A stretch of DNA of 64,000 nucleotides, from assembly GCA_036267135.1 (NCBI GenBank), contig DATAWQ010000155.1, positions 11,437 to 75,436 on the forward strand, read 5' to 3'. Shown here one piece after another: positions 41,407 to 49,008 of this stretch (its first letter is position 1; every line of letters starts with the position of its first letter). The notes under the pieces were generated by a model, which was given only the letters and a program-made list of their open reading frames with translations, was not told where the DNA came from and searched no databases. The position numbers were made by a program, and so were the translations under genes. This DNA is from PALSA-505 sp036267135 (GTDB lineage Bacteria > Actinomycetota > Actinomycetes > Streptosporangiales > Streptosporangiaceae).

Positions 41407-42615
41407 TCATGGGGGGAGGGTTTCGCGGAGGAGGTGGGGGGTGGTGGTCCAGGTCCAGGAAGCGGGGTCGGTGTCTAGGCCGGTGATGCAGTCGGCCAGT
41501 TTGGCGTGGAGTTGAGCTCGGGTTGGGGGGCGGGTCGGGGACCCGGGCGGGTACTGCCGGGTGATCTGGCGGATCTCGCCGTTGGTGGTGTGGACCGTGA
41601 CCTGGAGTTCGCCGTCGAGCAGGCCGGAGCCGCCGGGGGCGAGCTTCATCTCCACTCGCTCGGCGAGCCCGCGCGCGGCGGGCCTGCGGACCGCTTCGTC
41701 GGTGAAGCTGGCGAAGCCCGGGTAACCGTCGAGCAGCGCGACGGCCGCGCCGTACTCCAGGCTGAACTTGCCCTGCAGCCCGGTGTCGGGCCGGTGATGG
41801 ATCAGCGGGGTTACGCTCGCCTCGGGCGTCCGCAGCACGATCCTGGACACTTCTGCCGGGTCGATCGGGCCCGCGGCCAGTTCGGCCAGCGCGCTGATCG
41901 GGCGCTGCAGCGCGTAGCAGCAGGGATAGATTTTGATCGCCAGCCCGCCTGGGACAGCGGGAACGGCGGTGCTGGTGCTGGCTTCGGCTCGGTCCGGGGC
42001 GCCGCCGACCAGGCTGAGCCAGGCGTCCAGGGCGGAATGATCGGCGCGCGCACCGGCGGCGGCCAGCCGGGCCGCCCGGATCCCGGCCTCGGCGGCGAAG
42101 CCGACTTGCAGTGACTTGGCGTCCGTGCCGAACGCCCGCTGCACGCCGCCCGCCGCGGGGACGGCCAGCGCGATGGCCGTGGCGATCCGCTCCACGTCCA
42201 GCCCCAGCGCGACAGCGGCTCCGGCCGCGCTGGCCGGGGCGCCGGCGGTGCAGGTGGCGTGCCACCCCGCCGCGTAATGGTCCCAGCCCAGGGCCACGCC
42301 GAGCCTGGCCATAACACCCGCCGCGGCCAAGTAAGCCCGCGGGCCACCGCCGGTCGCCAGCGCCACCGGCACGCACACCGCGCTGATGTGTGTGGTGGAT
42401 TCCATGTGCAGGTCGTCGAAGTCGAGTACGTGCGCGGCCACTGCCCACCGGGCGCATTCGGGCAGTTCCGCGGCCACCCTGGTGACGGGGTGGTCGCGGG
42501 CCGCCAGGGCCACGGCCACGGTGTCCAGTAGCGATCGGTCGGCCAGTTCGAGGTCGTCAGGCCCGGGCCGCAGGCCGTGTGCCCACGCGGCCAGTGTCAT
42601 CGCCAGTGAACCCAC
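41407..42615 (-). CDS. MmgE/PrpD family protein
   Basis: This 402-residue protein of the 2-methylcitrate dehydratase/cis-aconitate decarboxylase fold has AAHVLDFDDLHMESTTHISA near 60-80, GWDHYAAGWHATCTAG and the KIYPCCYALQRPI segment, all typical. It may dehydrate or isomerise a tricarboxylic-like substrate. GGAGG about 10 nt upstream supports the GTG at 42615. It directly faces the GntR regulator. Confidence 0.88.
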   Translation of the reverse strand: MGSLAMTLAAWAHGLRPGPDDLELADRSLLDTVAVALAARDHPVTRVAAELPECARWAVAAHVLDFDDLHMESTTHISAVCVPVALATGGGPRAYLAAAGVMARLGVALGWDHYAAGWHATCTAGAPASAAGAAVALGLDVERIATAIALAVPAAGGVQRAFGTDAKSLQVGFAAEAGIRAARLAAAGARADHSALDAWLSLVGGAPDRAEASTSTAVPAVPGGLAIKIYPCCYALQRPISALAELAAGPIDPAEVSRIVLRTPEASVTPLIHHRPDTGLQGKFSLEYGAAVALLDGYPGFASFTDEAVRRPAARGLAERVEMKLAPGGSGLLDGELQVTVHTTNGEIRQITRQYPPGSPTRPPTRAQLHAKLADCITGLDTDPASWTWTTTPHLLRETLPP

Positions 42616-42641
42616 GCCGCGCCGCCTCCATCTGGGACACG

Positions 42642-42674
42642 ATGGCCGACTTAATCTAAGATATGTACGGCCAT
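42642..42674. promoter_or_regulatory. Candidate GntR operator
   Basis: ATGGCCG (42642-42648) and CGGCCAT (42668-42674) form a perfect inverted repeat, with CTTAATCTAAG, itself dyad-like, inside. It is centred between the MmgE/PrpD and GntR start codons. Confidence 0.55.
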
Positions 42675-42735
42675 TTAGTCCACGAGAGCGCGCTCCCCGT
42701 CAAGGGGGTGTGCCTGGGCCGAAAGGGAAGCGCCA

Positions 42736-43479
42736 GTGCCCGAACGGGGCAGAGCCGCCGCCTACCGGACGCTCGCCGACGCGCTGCGCAGCGAGATCCG
42801 CGACGGGCGCTACGCCGACGGGGGCAAGCTTCCGACCGAGGAGCAGCTCTCGGCCAGCTACTCGGTCAGCAGGCAGACGGTCCGCCGGGCCATGCAGGAT
42901 CTGGTGTCGGAGGGGATCATCTACCGGGTGGCCGGACGCGGCACCTACCCGGTCGCGGAGGAGGACCGCTACGTCCGCCAGTTCGGCTCGGTGGAGGAGC
43001 TGATGGCGCTGTCCGTCGACACCGAGTGCGAGATCATCCGGCCGCTGCGGCGGAAGGTCGACGTGGAGAACGCCGGCCGGCTGCGGCTGGACTCCGACGA
43101 GATTTACGCCCTCGCACTCATCCGCCTGCACGGCCAGGTGCCGTTCTGTTACACGTCGGTCTACCTTCCGCCGCGGGTCGGGGAACTGGTCAGCGACGTG
43201 ACCGAGCTGACTAGCCCGGGTCTGCGCAGCCGGGTCACCGTGATCGGACTCATCGATACCCGGATGAGTCGCGCCATCATGGCCGCCGAGCAGAGCATCA
43301 CTGCGGCCGCGGCGCCTGCCTTTGCCGCCGAGCACCTGACCTGCCAGCCCGGCCAGCCGGCGCTCCGGGTCGACCGTCTGTACAGCGACGCGGGTGGCAG
43401 CCCGGTCGAGCTCGCGGTGAGCTATTTCGACCCGGAGCACTACTCCTATCGGGTCAAGCTGCGGCGCAGCCCGGTCTGA
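42736..43479 (+). CDS. GntR-family regulator (HutC/UTRA type)
   Basis: This 247-residue regulator has an N-terminal winged HTH (residues 8-72; LPTEEQLSASYSVSRQTVRR) and a UTRA effector domain (about 90-240) ending in the AVSYFDPEHYSYRVKLRR strand. Start GTG at 42736. Divergent from the four-gene catabolic cluster that it probably represses until an organic-acid effector is present. Confidence 0.9.
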   Translation: MPERGRAAAYRTLADALRSEIRDGRYADGGKLPTEEQLSASYSVSRQTVRRAMQDLVSEGIIYRVAGRGTYPVAEEDRYVRQFGSVEELMALSVDTECEIIRPLRRKVDVENAGRLRLDSDEIYALALIRLHGQVPFCYTSVYLPPRVGELVSDVTELTSPGLRSRVTVIGLIDTRMSRAIMAAEQSITAAAAPAFAAEHLTCQPGQPALRVDRLYSDAGGSPVELAVSYFDPEHYSYRVKLRRSPV

Positions 43480-43491
43480 CCAGGATCAGGG

Positions 43492-43992
43492 TCACCGCAC
43501 CATCGGCGGAGTCTTGAGGAAGTAGGGCCCGGAATCCTTGCGCCAGAGGAACAGCACCGCGCCCAGCCCGGCCAGCCAGACCAGCAGGCTGAACACCAGC
43601 CCGAGGCTCGCGTGCGGCCGGGCGAAGTTGGCCAGCATGAGCAGCGTGTCGATGCCGAAGAACACGGTGCCGACGATCCTGGCGTAGCTGTGTCCGGCCT
43701 GGTTCGCCCGGGCCATCCAGATCCACACGCCGATGCCGATCAGCGCGATGATGACCACGATCACGATGTCGGCCACTTCGATCTTGTGTATCTGGCTGGA
43801 CGTGTCGTTCGGGTAGGCCTTCTCGATCGCGCTCTTGATACTGCCGACCGTGGTCAGCCCGACGATGAGGGAGATGAGGCTCAGCGCAGCGCCCGCGTAC
43901 ATGCACTTGACCGCGATCTGCACCGAGCGGGGTGGCTCCTGGCGCTGAGGCGGCTGGGACGGCTGGGCCGAGGTGGGATATGGCTGATACAT
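43492..43992 (-). CDS. Small four-helix membrane protein
   Basis: This 166-residue protein has a Gln/Pro-rich N-terminal tail (~20 residues) and four predicted membrane helices (about 28-50, 72-95, 103-122 and 130-150). It resembles small actinobacterial membrane proteins of unknown function found near cell-envelope genes. ATG at 43992 with a GGAG upstream. Convergent with the GntR gene 12 bp away. Confidence 0.75.
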   Translation of the reverse strand: MYQPYPTSAQPSQPPQRQEPPRSVQIAVKCMYAGAALSLISLIVGLTTVGSIKSAIEKAYPNDTSSQIHKIEVADIVIVVIIALIGIGVWIWMARANQAGHSYARIVGTVFFGIDTLLMLANFARPHASLGLVFSLLVWLAGLGAVLFLWRKDSGPYFLKTPPMVR

Positions 43993-44167
43993 GGCTGCTC
44001 CTTACGCCGATTATCTCCGGTCACCCGCTGACGCGCGAGTACCCAACGGCGGTGATTCTCCAACCGGGCTGCGGTTAAGGACTCTTCTGGATCAGCAAAG
44101 CTACACCCGGTACTCCGGGACAGGTGAGGAGGCAGGACGGCAGTGGGCTGGCCGGTGTATTGGGGGG

Positions 44168-45934
44168 CTAGCCGGTGTACTGGGCGACGATCTTGGTGAA
44201 GTCGTAGGGGTTCTGGCTGATGTTGCTGCACGTGCCGGGGGCCCACGGTTCCTGAACGCCGGCCGGGCACGGCTGGTCCCGGTTCAGCGACCAGAAGCTG
44301 AGCCAGGCCACGTGGTTCTGCTGCGCGAAGCCGAGCAGGCTGGTGAACGTGGCCTGGGTGAACAACTCGCTCGGCTGGTCGGTGTGCCCGTTCATCAGGG
44401 TCATCCCGATGTGCGCCCACGCCGTCGCCGCGGACCAGCCGTAGAGCGACTCCAACTGCGAGGCGACGTCGCCGGCGACGGTCTCGTCCGCGCTGACCTG
44501 GGTCATGCCGGCGGGCAGCCCGTAGTCGAAGTCCTCGATGCCGAAGACGTCGATCCTGGCCCCGGCCGCGATGGCCTGCTGTATCTCGCCGGTTCCGGTG
44601 CCGGGCAGGCCGACGGTGGTCATCGGGATCGTCAGCGAAACCGTCAGGTCCGGATCCTCGTTCTCCAGGATCTTGATCGCCTGGAAGCGTTTGAGCTCGT
44701 TGGCGGTGTCGCCGAGCGCGGTGTTCTCGATGTCGAAGTCGACGTGCGTCAGGCTGTATTTGGTGATCACCGACTGATAGGCGGCCGCGAGCGTGCTGGC
44801 GCTACCGCAGTCCTGGCCGAGTTCGGTGCCGTTGTAGCCGCCGAAGCTCACCCCGGCGTCGCCGCCGGCTTCGCGTATCGCGGCGACGAGCGCCGCCACC
44901 GTGGCGTCGTCGGACACCAGCTCACTGCTGTCGCCATCCCAGGCGGGAGTGCAGTTGCCGGCGTCGAGCACGAACGAGAGCAGGAAGTTCTTCTCACCGG
45001 TGGAGCTCATGATGCCGGAGATCTGCGATGCTGACGGCGGGTCGTTGTCCAGTGGCATGAGGTACACCGGGGACCGCCAGTTGCCGCCGCCGGTGCCGCC
45101 GCTACCACCGGTTGTCGTTCCTGTGACGGGCGCGCTCTGCGCCGACAGGTTGCCCGCCGCATCGGCGGCGGCCACCGTGAACGTGTAGCTGGTGCCGGCC
45201 GAGAGCCCGCTCACCGTCACATTTGTCGTCGTGCTCGTGTCGGCCTGCGTGCCGTTCTCGTAGCTGTCATAGGAGGCCGCCGGGTCGCTACCGGACGGCT
45301 CGGTCCAGGACAGTGACACCGAGGACTGGGTCGTCCCGGTGACGGTGAGCCCGGTGGGCGCCGGTGGCGCTTGTGGCGGCGAGCCACCGGGGCCGGTCAG
45401 CGTCACATCGTCGGCGTAGTAGCTGCCCTGCCCGTACCAGCCGTGCAGGTAGATGGTGACGCTGCTGGTCGAGGCGCCGGTGGAGAAGCTGGTCGTCAGT
45501 TGCTGCCAGACCGGGGCCGATGGGGTCCAGGCGTCGGTGTCGGTGCTCCCGGTCCCGGAGTCGCCGACGTAGACGTAGTCTCCCTCCACCCACGCCGACA
45601 GCGTGTAGTCCGAGCCGGGCTGGACGGCGACGACCTGCGAGCACTCGGAGTCGTCCGAACTGCTGGCCGCACCGGCCAGGGCGTGCGAGCCTGAGTGGAC
45701 CGGGCTGGTGACGACCGAATCGGTGGCGGAGCAGGTCCATCCGGACAGGCTGCCGGTCTCGAAGCCGGGGTTGCTCGCCAGGTTCGTGCTGGCCCTCGCC
45801 GGCGTCGCCGCTATGGCCGCGAACCCGGTCACGGCCAGCAGGCAAGCGAGCACGACGGCCAGCCGGGCCGTCGGTGGCCGCAGTGGGGCCTGCGCTGTGG
45901 CCAGCCTGGCTGATGGGCGATGGGAAATGGGCAT
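44168..45934 (-). CDS. Secreted GH18 chitinase-like protein with CBM and FN3 domains
   Basis: The 588-residue modular enzyme has a Sec signal (about 1-49, cut near ATPARAST). A CBM4/9-like or CBM35-like module (about 50-186; NPGFETGSLSGWTC) is followed by an FN3 domain (about 192-276), a Gly/Thr linker, and a GH18 catalytic domain (about 287-588). The domain has a VDFDIENT motif corresponding to the DxxDxDxE active site. The Glu proton donor is present. GGGAGG sets the ATG at 45934; a longer frame to 45970 lacks a site. Confidence 0.88.
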   Translation of the reverse strand: MPISHRPSARLATAQAPLRPPTARLAVVLACLLAVTGFAAIAATPARASTNLASNPGFETGSLSGWTCSATDSVVTSPVHSGSHALAGAASSSDDSECSQVVAVQPGSDYTLSAWVEGDYVYVGDSGTGSTDTDAWTPSAPVWQQLTTSFSTGASTSSVTIYLHGWYGQGSYYADDVTLTGPGGSPPQAPPAPTGLTVTGTTQSSVSLSWTEPSGSDPAASYDSYENGTQADTSTTTNVTVSGLSAGTSYTFTVAAADAAGNLSAQSAPVTGTTTGGSGGTGGGNWRSPVYLMPLDNDPPSASQISGIMSSTGEKNFLLSFVLDAGNCTPAWDGDSSELVSDDATVAALVAAIREAGGDAGVSFGGYNGTELGQDCGSASTLAAAYQSVITKYSLTHVDFDIENTALGDTANELKRFQAIKILENEDPDLTVSLTIPMTTVGLPGTGTGEIQQAIAAGARIDVFGIEDFDYGLPAGMTQVSADETVAGDVASQLESLYGWSAATAWAHIGMTLMNGHTDQPSELFTQATFTSLLGFAQQNHVAWLSFWSLNRDQPCPAGVQEPWAPGTCSNISQNPYDFTKIVAQYTG

Positions 45935-46037
45935 CGCGCCTCCCTGCCTGCTGCGTTCCGCCCCGTCCAATATTAACTAATAAGAAACTTTACTATTAAT
46001 TACATAATTTAACGAAATATTGGCACTAAGTCAATGA
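45935..46037. promoter_or_regulatory. AT-rich chitinase promoter region
   Basis: A run of about 60 bp (45970-46030) with more than two-thirds A/T contrasts with the ~70% GC surroundings. It includes TATTAATTA and TTAACTAATAA motifs. I found no DasR-type ACTGGTCTAGACCACT site. Confidence 0.5.
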
Positions 46038-46802
46038 ATGCCTACGGATTGTGAGCCCATGGCCGTACGGCACCATGGCAGGGTGATAGGCGCCGATCCT
46101 GAGGCGGTCCGGGAGGCTCTAGCCGCGTCGGCGGCCATCGGGCCGTTCTTCAAGCTGGGCGTCGCAGACCACGGCGAAGGATGGCGCCCAGCGCTCAGCG
46201 TGTATTCCGGCGGGCTGCGTGACGTGATCGAAGCTACAGGTGAGCGTCTCGGCGTGACCGAGGTCAGGGTGGCCGCGGCCACGGTCCACCTGGCCTACGC
46301 GGCCAGGCTCTGGTCCCCCGTGCTGGCCTGCGCGCTGAGGCACGGCCTGGTGCCGGACCTGGCCGGCCTCAGGCTCGTGACATCGCCGTCGCTGCGGCTG
46401 AGCCTGCCCGCGCCACGCGGCTGGCTGGTGGCCGCTCCGGGCGAGGTGGCCGCGCTGGCTTACCGGGTGGTGGTGGGGCAGCACCTGAAGCCGCTGGCGA
46501 GCGGCTTGGCCGTGAAGGTCGCCCCTGGTCTGCTCCGCGGCAACGCCGCCGCCGCGATGACCGCGGCGCTGCGGGTGCTGCTCTGCGCTCACCCCGAGGT
46601 GGCCGGCCGGGCCCGGGAGGTGGCGCAGGCGCTGCTGACCACCGGGATGCTGCGCGGCACGGGTGAGATGACCGGCCCAGGCCTTGAGTTCAGGCGTCGG
46701 TCCTGCTGCCTGTTCTACCGCGTGCCGGGCGGCGGCCTCTGCGGAGACTGCCCGCTGCCAGGCTCTCCCACCAGGGGAAAGGGCGCGCGCCCGGTCGGCT
46801 GA
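46038..46802 (+). CDS. FhuF-like ferric reductase / 2Fe-2S protein
   Basis: This protein of about 254 residues has the FhuF C-terminal 2Fe-2S motif: CC at about 229-230, then CGDC about 12 residues later (RRRSCCLFYRVPGGGLCGDC). The upstream all-helical region fits the FhuF fold (about 20-220). Relatives reduce ferric siderophores after uptake, though no siderophore genes lie nearby. The start is uncertain: ATG at 46038, ATG at 46059 or GTG at 46083 are all in frame and none has a strong ribosome site. Confidence 0.75.
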   Translation: MPTDCEPMAVRHHGRVIGADPEAVREALAASAAIGPFFKLGVADHGEGWRPALSVYSGGLRDVIEATGERLGVTEVRVAAATVHLAYAARLWSPVLACALRHGLVPDLAGLRLVTSPSLRLSLPAPRGWLVAAPGEVAALAYRVVVGQHLKPLASGLAVKVAPGLLRGNAAAAMTAALRVLLCAHPEVAGRAREVAQALLTTGMLRGTGEMTGPGLEFRRRSCCLFYRVPGGGLCGDCPLPGSPTRGKGARPVG

Positions 46803-46812
46803 CGCGAGTCGG

Positions 46813-46828
46813 TCTGCCGTGGGCGAAT
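46813..46828 (+). promoter_or_regulatory. PopR-type box upstream of clpP pair
   Basis: TCTGCCGTGGGCGAAT, 106 bp before the first clpP ATG, matches 15 of 16 bases of the box overlapping the popR start region (48767). The TCTGCC-N3-GGC core resembles the published PopR target TTCTGCC-N3-GGCAGAA, as I recall it. Confidence 0.65.
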
Positions 46829-46933
46829 CTGCTGCGAGCCAAGATCTGCTATCCCACTCCCCGGTCCGGCCGAGAGTGGGAGCAGCCGATCACGGCGGCC
46901 AATCACGGCAGCCGATCACGACAGGGAGGTCCG

Positions 46934-47587
46934 ATGGCTTCACTCATCACCGGCTGGGACCCGGCCCAGGCGCCGCGGGCGGACGAAGGGGACACCGTCC
47001 GGACACAGTTCGACGACCGGCTGGCCGCCGAACTGCTCGACCAGCGGATCATCTTCCTCTCCACCCAGGTCGACGAGGTATCCGCGAACCGGGTCTGCGC
47101 GCAACTGCTCGTGCTGTCCGCGCGGGATCCGCGGGCCGACATCAGCCTGTACATCAACAGCCCAGGCGGCGTGGTGACGGCCGGTCTGGCCATCTTCGAC
47201 ACCATGCAGATGATCCCGAACGACGTGTCCACGCTGGCCATGGGGTTCGCCGCCAGCATGGGCCAGTTCCTGCTGACTGTCGGGGCCAAGGGGAAGCGCT
47301 GCGCGTTGCCGAACGCGCGGGTCATGATGCATCAGCCCTCGGCCGGCGTGGGCGGGACCACCTCCGACATCGCCATCCAGGCCGAGAACCACGAGTTCAT
47401 GAAGAAGTCCATCGAGCGGATCACCGCCGAGCACACCGGCCAGAGCCCCGAGACGATCTCCCGGGACGGCGACCGCGACCGCTGGTTCTCGGCCAGGGAA
47501 GCCAAGGAGTACGGGATGATCGACCGGGTTGTGGAGTCGCTCGACGATGTCCGCCCGGCCGTTTCGCAGCGAAGGATGGGACGCTGA
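46934..47587 (+). CDS. clpP: ATP-dependent Clp protease proteolytic subunit, intact triad
   Basis: This 217-residue ClpP has catalytic Ser108 (GFAASMGQ), His133 (VMMHQPSAG) and Asp182 (DGDRDRWFS) all present, plus the GGVVTAGLAIFDT oxyanion-loop region. Start ATG at 46934 after AGGGAGGT. It lies 1 bp upstream of a second clpP, forming a pair like Streptomyces clpP3-clpP4, and presumably hetero-oligomerises with it and docks ClpX/ClpC. Confidence 0.93.
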   Translation: MASLITGWDPAQAPRADEGDTVRTQFDDRLAAELLDQRIIFLSTQVDEVSANRVCAQLLVLSARDPRADISLYINSPGGVVTAGLAIFDTMQMIPNDVSTLAMGFAASMGQFLLTVGAKGKRCALPNARVMMHQPSAGVGGTTSDIAIQAENHEFMKKSIERITAEHTGQSPETISRDGDRDRWFSAREAKEYGMIDRVVESLDDVRPAVSQRRMGR

Positions 47588-47588
47588 C

Positions 47589-48191
47589 ATGGGGCAGTAC
47601 ACGATCCCGACCGTGGTCGAGCGCACCCCGCTGGGGGAGCGGGCCTACGACATCTACAGCAGCCTGCTGTCCGAACGGATCATCTTCCTCGGCACCGAGA
47701 TCGACGACGGCGTCGCGAACGTGGTCATCGCCCAGTTGCTGCACCTGGACTGGTCGAACCCGGAGCGTGAGATCTCCATCTACATCAACTCGCCGGGCGG
47801 CTCGCCCACGTCACTGATGGCCATCTACGACACGATGTGCTTCGTCACCGCCCCGGTCTCGACGTTCTGCGTCGGCCAGGCGGCCTCGACCGCGGCGGTG
47901 CTGCTGGCCGGGGGTGACCCCAAGCGCCGCTTCGTGCTCGAGCACGCCCGCGTGCTTCTCGGCCAGCCGGCCAGCGGGGTGCAGCAGGGCATGGTCTCTG
48001 ACCTCAGCCTGCACGCCAAGGAGATGCTCCGGATCCGCTCCCAGGTCGAAGAGGTGCTGGCCCGGCACACCGAGCACGACATCGCCACCCTGCGCACGGA
48101 CATGGACCGCGAAAAGGTCTTCACCGCCCGCGAGGCGGTGGAGTACGGGCTGGCCGACGAGATAATCACCAAGCGGGCCGAGGCCGGCTGA
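47589..48191 (+). CDS. clpP: ClpP paralogue with degenerate catalytic triad
   Basis: This 200-residue ClpP-fold protein keeps the Ser (Ser100, VGQAASTAA) and the oxyanion loop GGSPTSLMAIYDT. The residue aligned with catalytic His is Gly125 (ARVLLGQPASG), and the Asp position aligns with Glu175 (TDMDREKVF). Alone it should be inactive or very weak. It is cotranscribed with the intact partner upstream, so it is more likely a structural or regulatory ring in a mixed ClpP complex. Start ATG at 47589. Confidence 0.9.
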   Translation: MGQYTIPTVVERTPLGERAYDIYSSLLSERIIFLGTEIDDGVANVVIAQLLHLDWSNPEREISIYINSPGGSPTSLMAIYDTMCFVTAPVSTFCVGQAASTAAVLLAGGDPKRRFVLEHARVLLGQPASGVQQGMVSDLSLHAKEMLRIRSQVEEVLARHTEHDIATLRTDMDREKVFTAREAVEYGLADEIITKRAEAG

Positions 48192-48217
48192 GACCGGCGG
48201 CACGGGACACGCCCTGG

Positions 48218-48763
48218 TCAGGCGGCGAGGCTCATCTCCACCCGCGGCCCGCCCAGACCGGCCCGGGGGTACTGGGCCCCATGCCGTCCAGCGGGCGACA
48301 CCGTGCCGTCGCGAGTGCTCCCGGGCACGAGCTGGGCCTGCGTCATCTGTGCCTGGGCCCTGGCCCGCCTGGCCTGCGCGATCCTGGCCAGTTCGTCCTG
48401 GGCCAGGCCGAGCAGGTCGGCCAGCCCCAGGCCGAGGGCGTGCGCGGCGGCGGCGAGCACCTCCGACGAGGCCTCCTTACGGCCGCGCTCGATCTCGGAG
48501 AGATAGGGCATCGAGATCCGGGCGGCCTCGGACACGTCCTTGAGCCTGCGCTCCTGGGCGAGCCGCTCGCGGCGCAGCACGTCGCCCACGATGTGCCGCC
48601 ACAGTGGATCCTTGACCTGGGGATCCTTGACGTGGGGATCCTTGACCTGGGGTTCTTTGTTCCTGTCCCCGGGCGGCGGCAGCGGGATGACGCGGGCCTG
48701 GTGCTGTGCATGGCTGCTCACCCTTTCAGGGTAGGAGCGTTGCGCCCGCGGCGGCGGCAGCAT
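48218..48763 (-). CDS. popR: PopR/ClgR-type XRE regulator with LAA degron
   Basis: The 181-residue protein has an HTH_3 domain at about 75-130 (RRLKDVSEAARISMPYLSEI), a basic Gln/Arg-rich linker and a C-terminus MSLAA. The terminal Leu-Ala-Ala resembles the degron by which PopR and ClgR of Streptomyces are destroyed by Clp protease. The N-terminal part carries KDPHV/Q repeats encoded by 15-bp DNA units. Start: ATG at 48763 with AGGG upstream; a GTG at 48721 has no spaced ribosome site. Convergent with the clpP pair it probably activates. Confidence 0.85.
   Translation of the reverse strand: MLPPPRAQRSYPERVSSHAQHQARVIPLPPPGDRNKEPQVKDPHVKDPQVKDPLWRHIVGDVLRRERLAQERRLKDVSEAARISMPYLSEIERGRKEASSEVLAAAAHALGLGLADLLGLAQDELARIAQARRARAQAQMTQAQLVPGSTRDGTVSPAGRHGAQYPRAGLGGPRVEMSLAA
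48606..48650. repeat. 15-bp tandem repeat in popR
   Basis: Three units, GGATCCTTGACCTGG, GGATCCTTGACGTGG and GGATCCTTGACCTGG, followed by a partial copy, encode VKDPQ/H pentapeptides near the N-terminus. Confidence 0.9.
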
Positions 48764-48766
48764 CGT

Positions 48767-48788
48767 TCTGCCCTGGGCGAATTCGCCC
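48767..48788. promoter_or_regulatory. PopR-type box and palindrome at popR start
   Basis: TCTGCCCTGGGCGAAT at 48767-48782 overlaps the perfect palindrome GGGCGAATTCGCCC at 48775-48788, directly upstream of the popR ATG. The near-identity to the clpP box suggests a single regulator binds both. Confidence 0.65.
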
Positions 48789-49008
48789 CGCATTGGGCTT
48801 CGCGGTCCGGCTTGAGCGTGGCTGTCCGGGGTCCGGGCCTGGCTGTATGGCCTGGCCGCGCCGCACGTGTGCCCGGCTAGTTACGGAATCGGCACTGGCG
48901 CGACGTCATCCAGCCACCCCATCATGGCGTCTAACTGTGGGGCTTGGGCTCTGTGTGGGACCTGCCAACTGGTGGCCGGCGAACGCAGGGAAGGCGGAAA
49001 GGCTAGCC

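Noticed and set aside
41195..42457. Minus-strand frame of 420 codons overlapping MmgE/PrpD
   Set aside because: Out-of-frame shadow; Arg/Gly/Pro-rich with no family features.
45935..46037. DasR (dre) site for chitinase control
   Set aside because: No ACTGGTCTAGACCACT-like sequence found on either strand.
47589..48191. Second clpP as simple pseudogene
   Set aside because: Length, fold motifs, ribosome context and codon bias are normal; only the catalytic residues changed.
48706..49008. 5' extension of the NHL protein frame
   Set aside because: No coding bias or signal peptide; the ATG at 49009 has a ribosome site and starts a good signal peptide.
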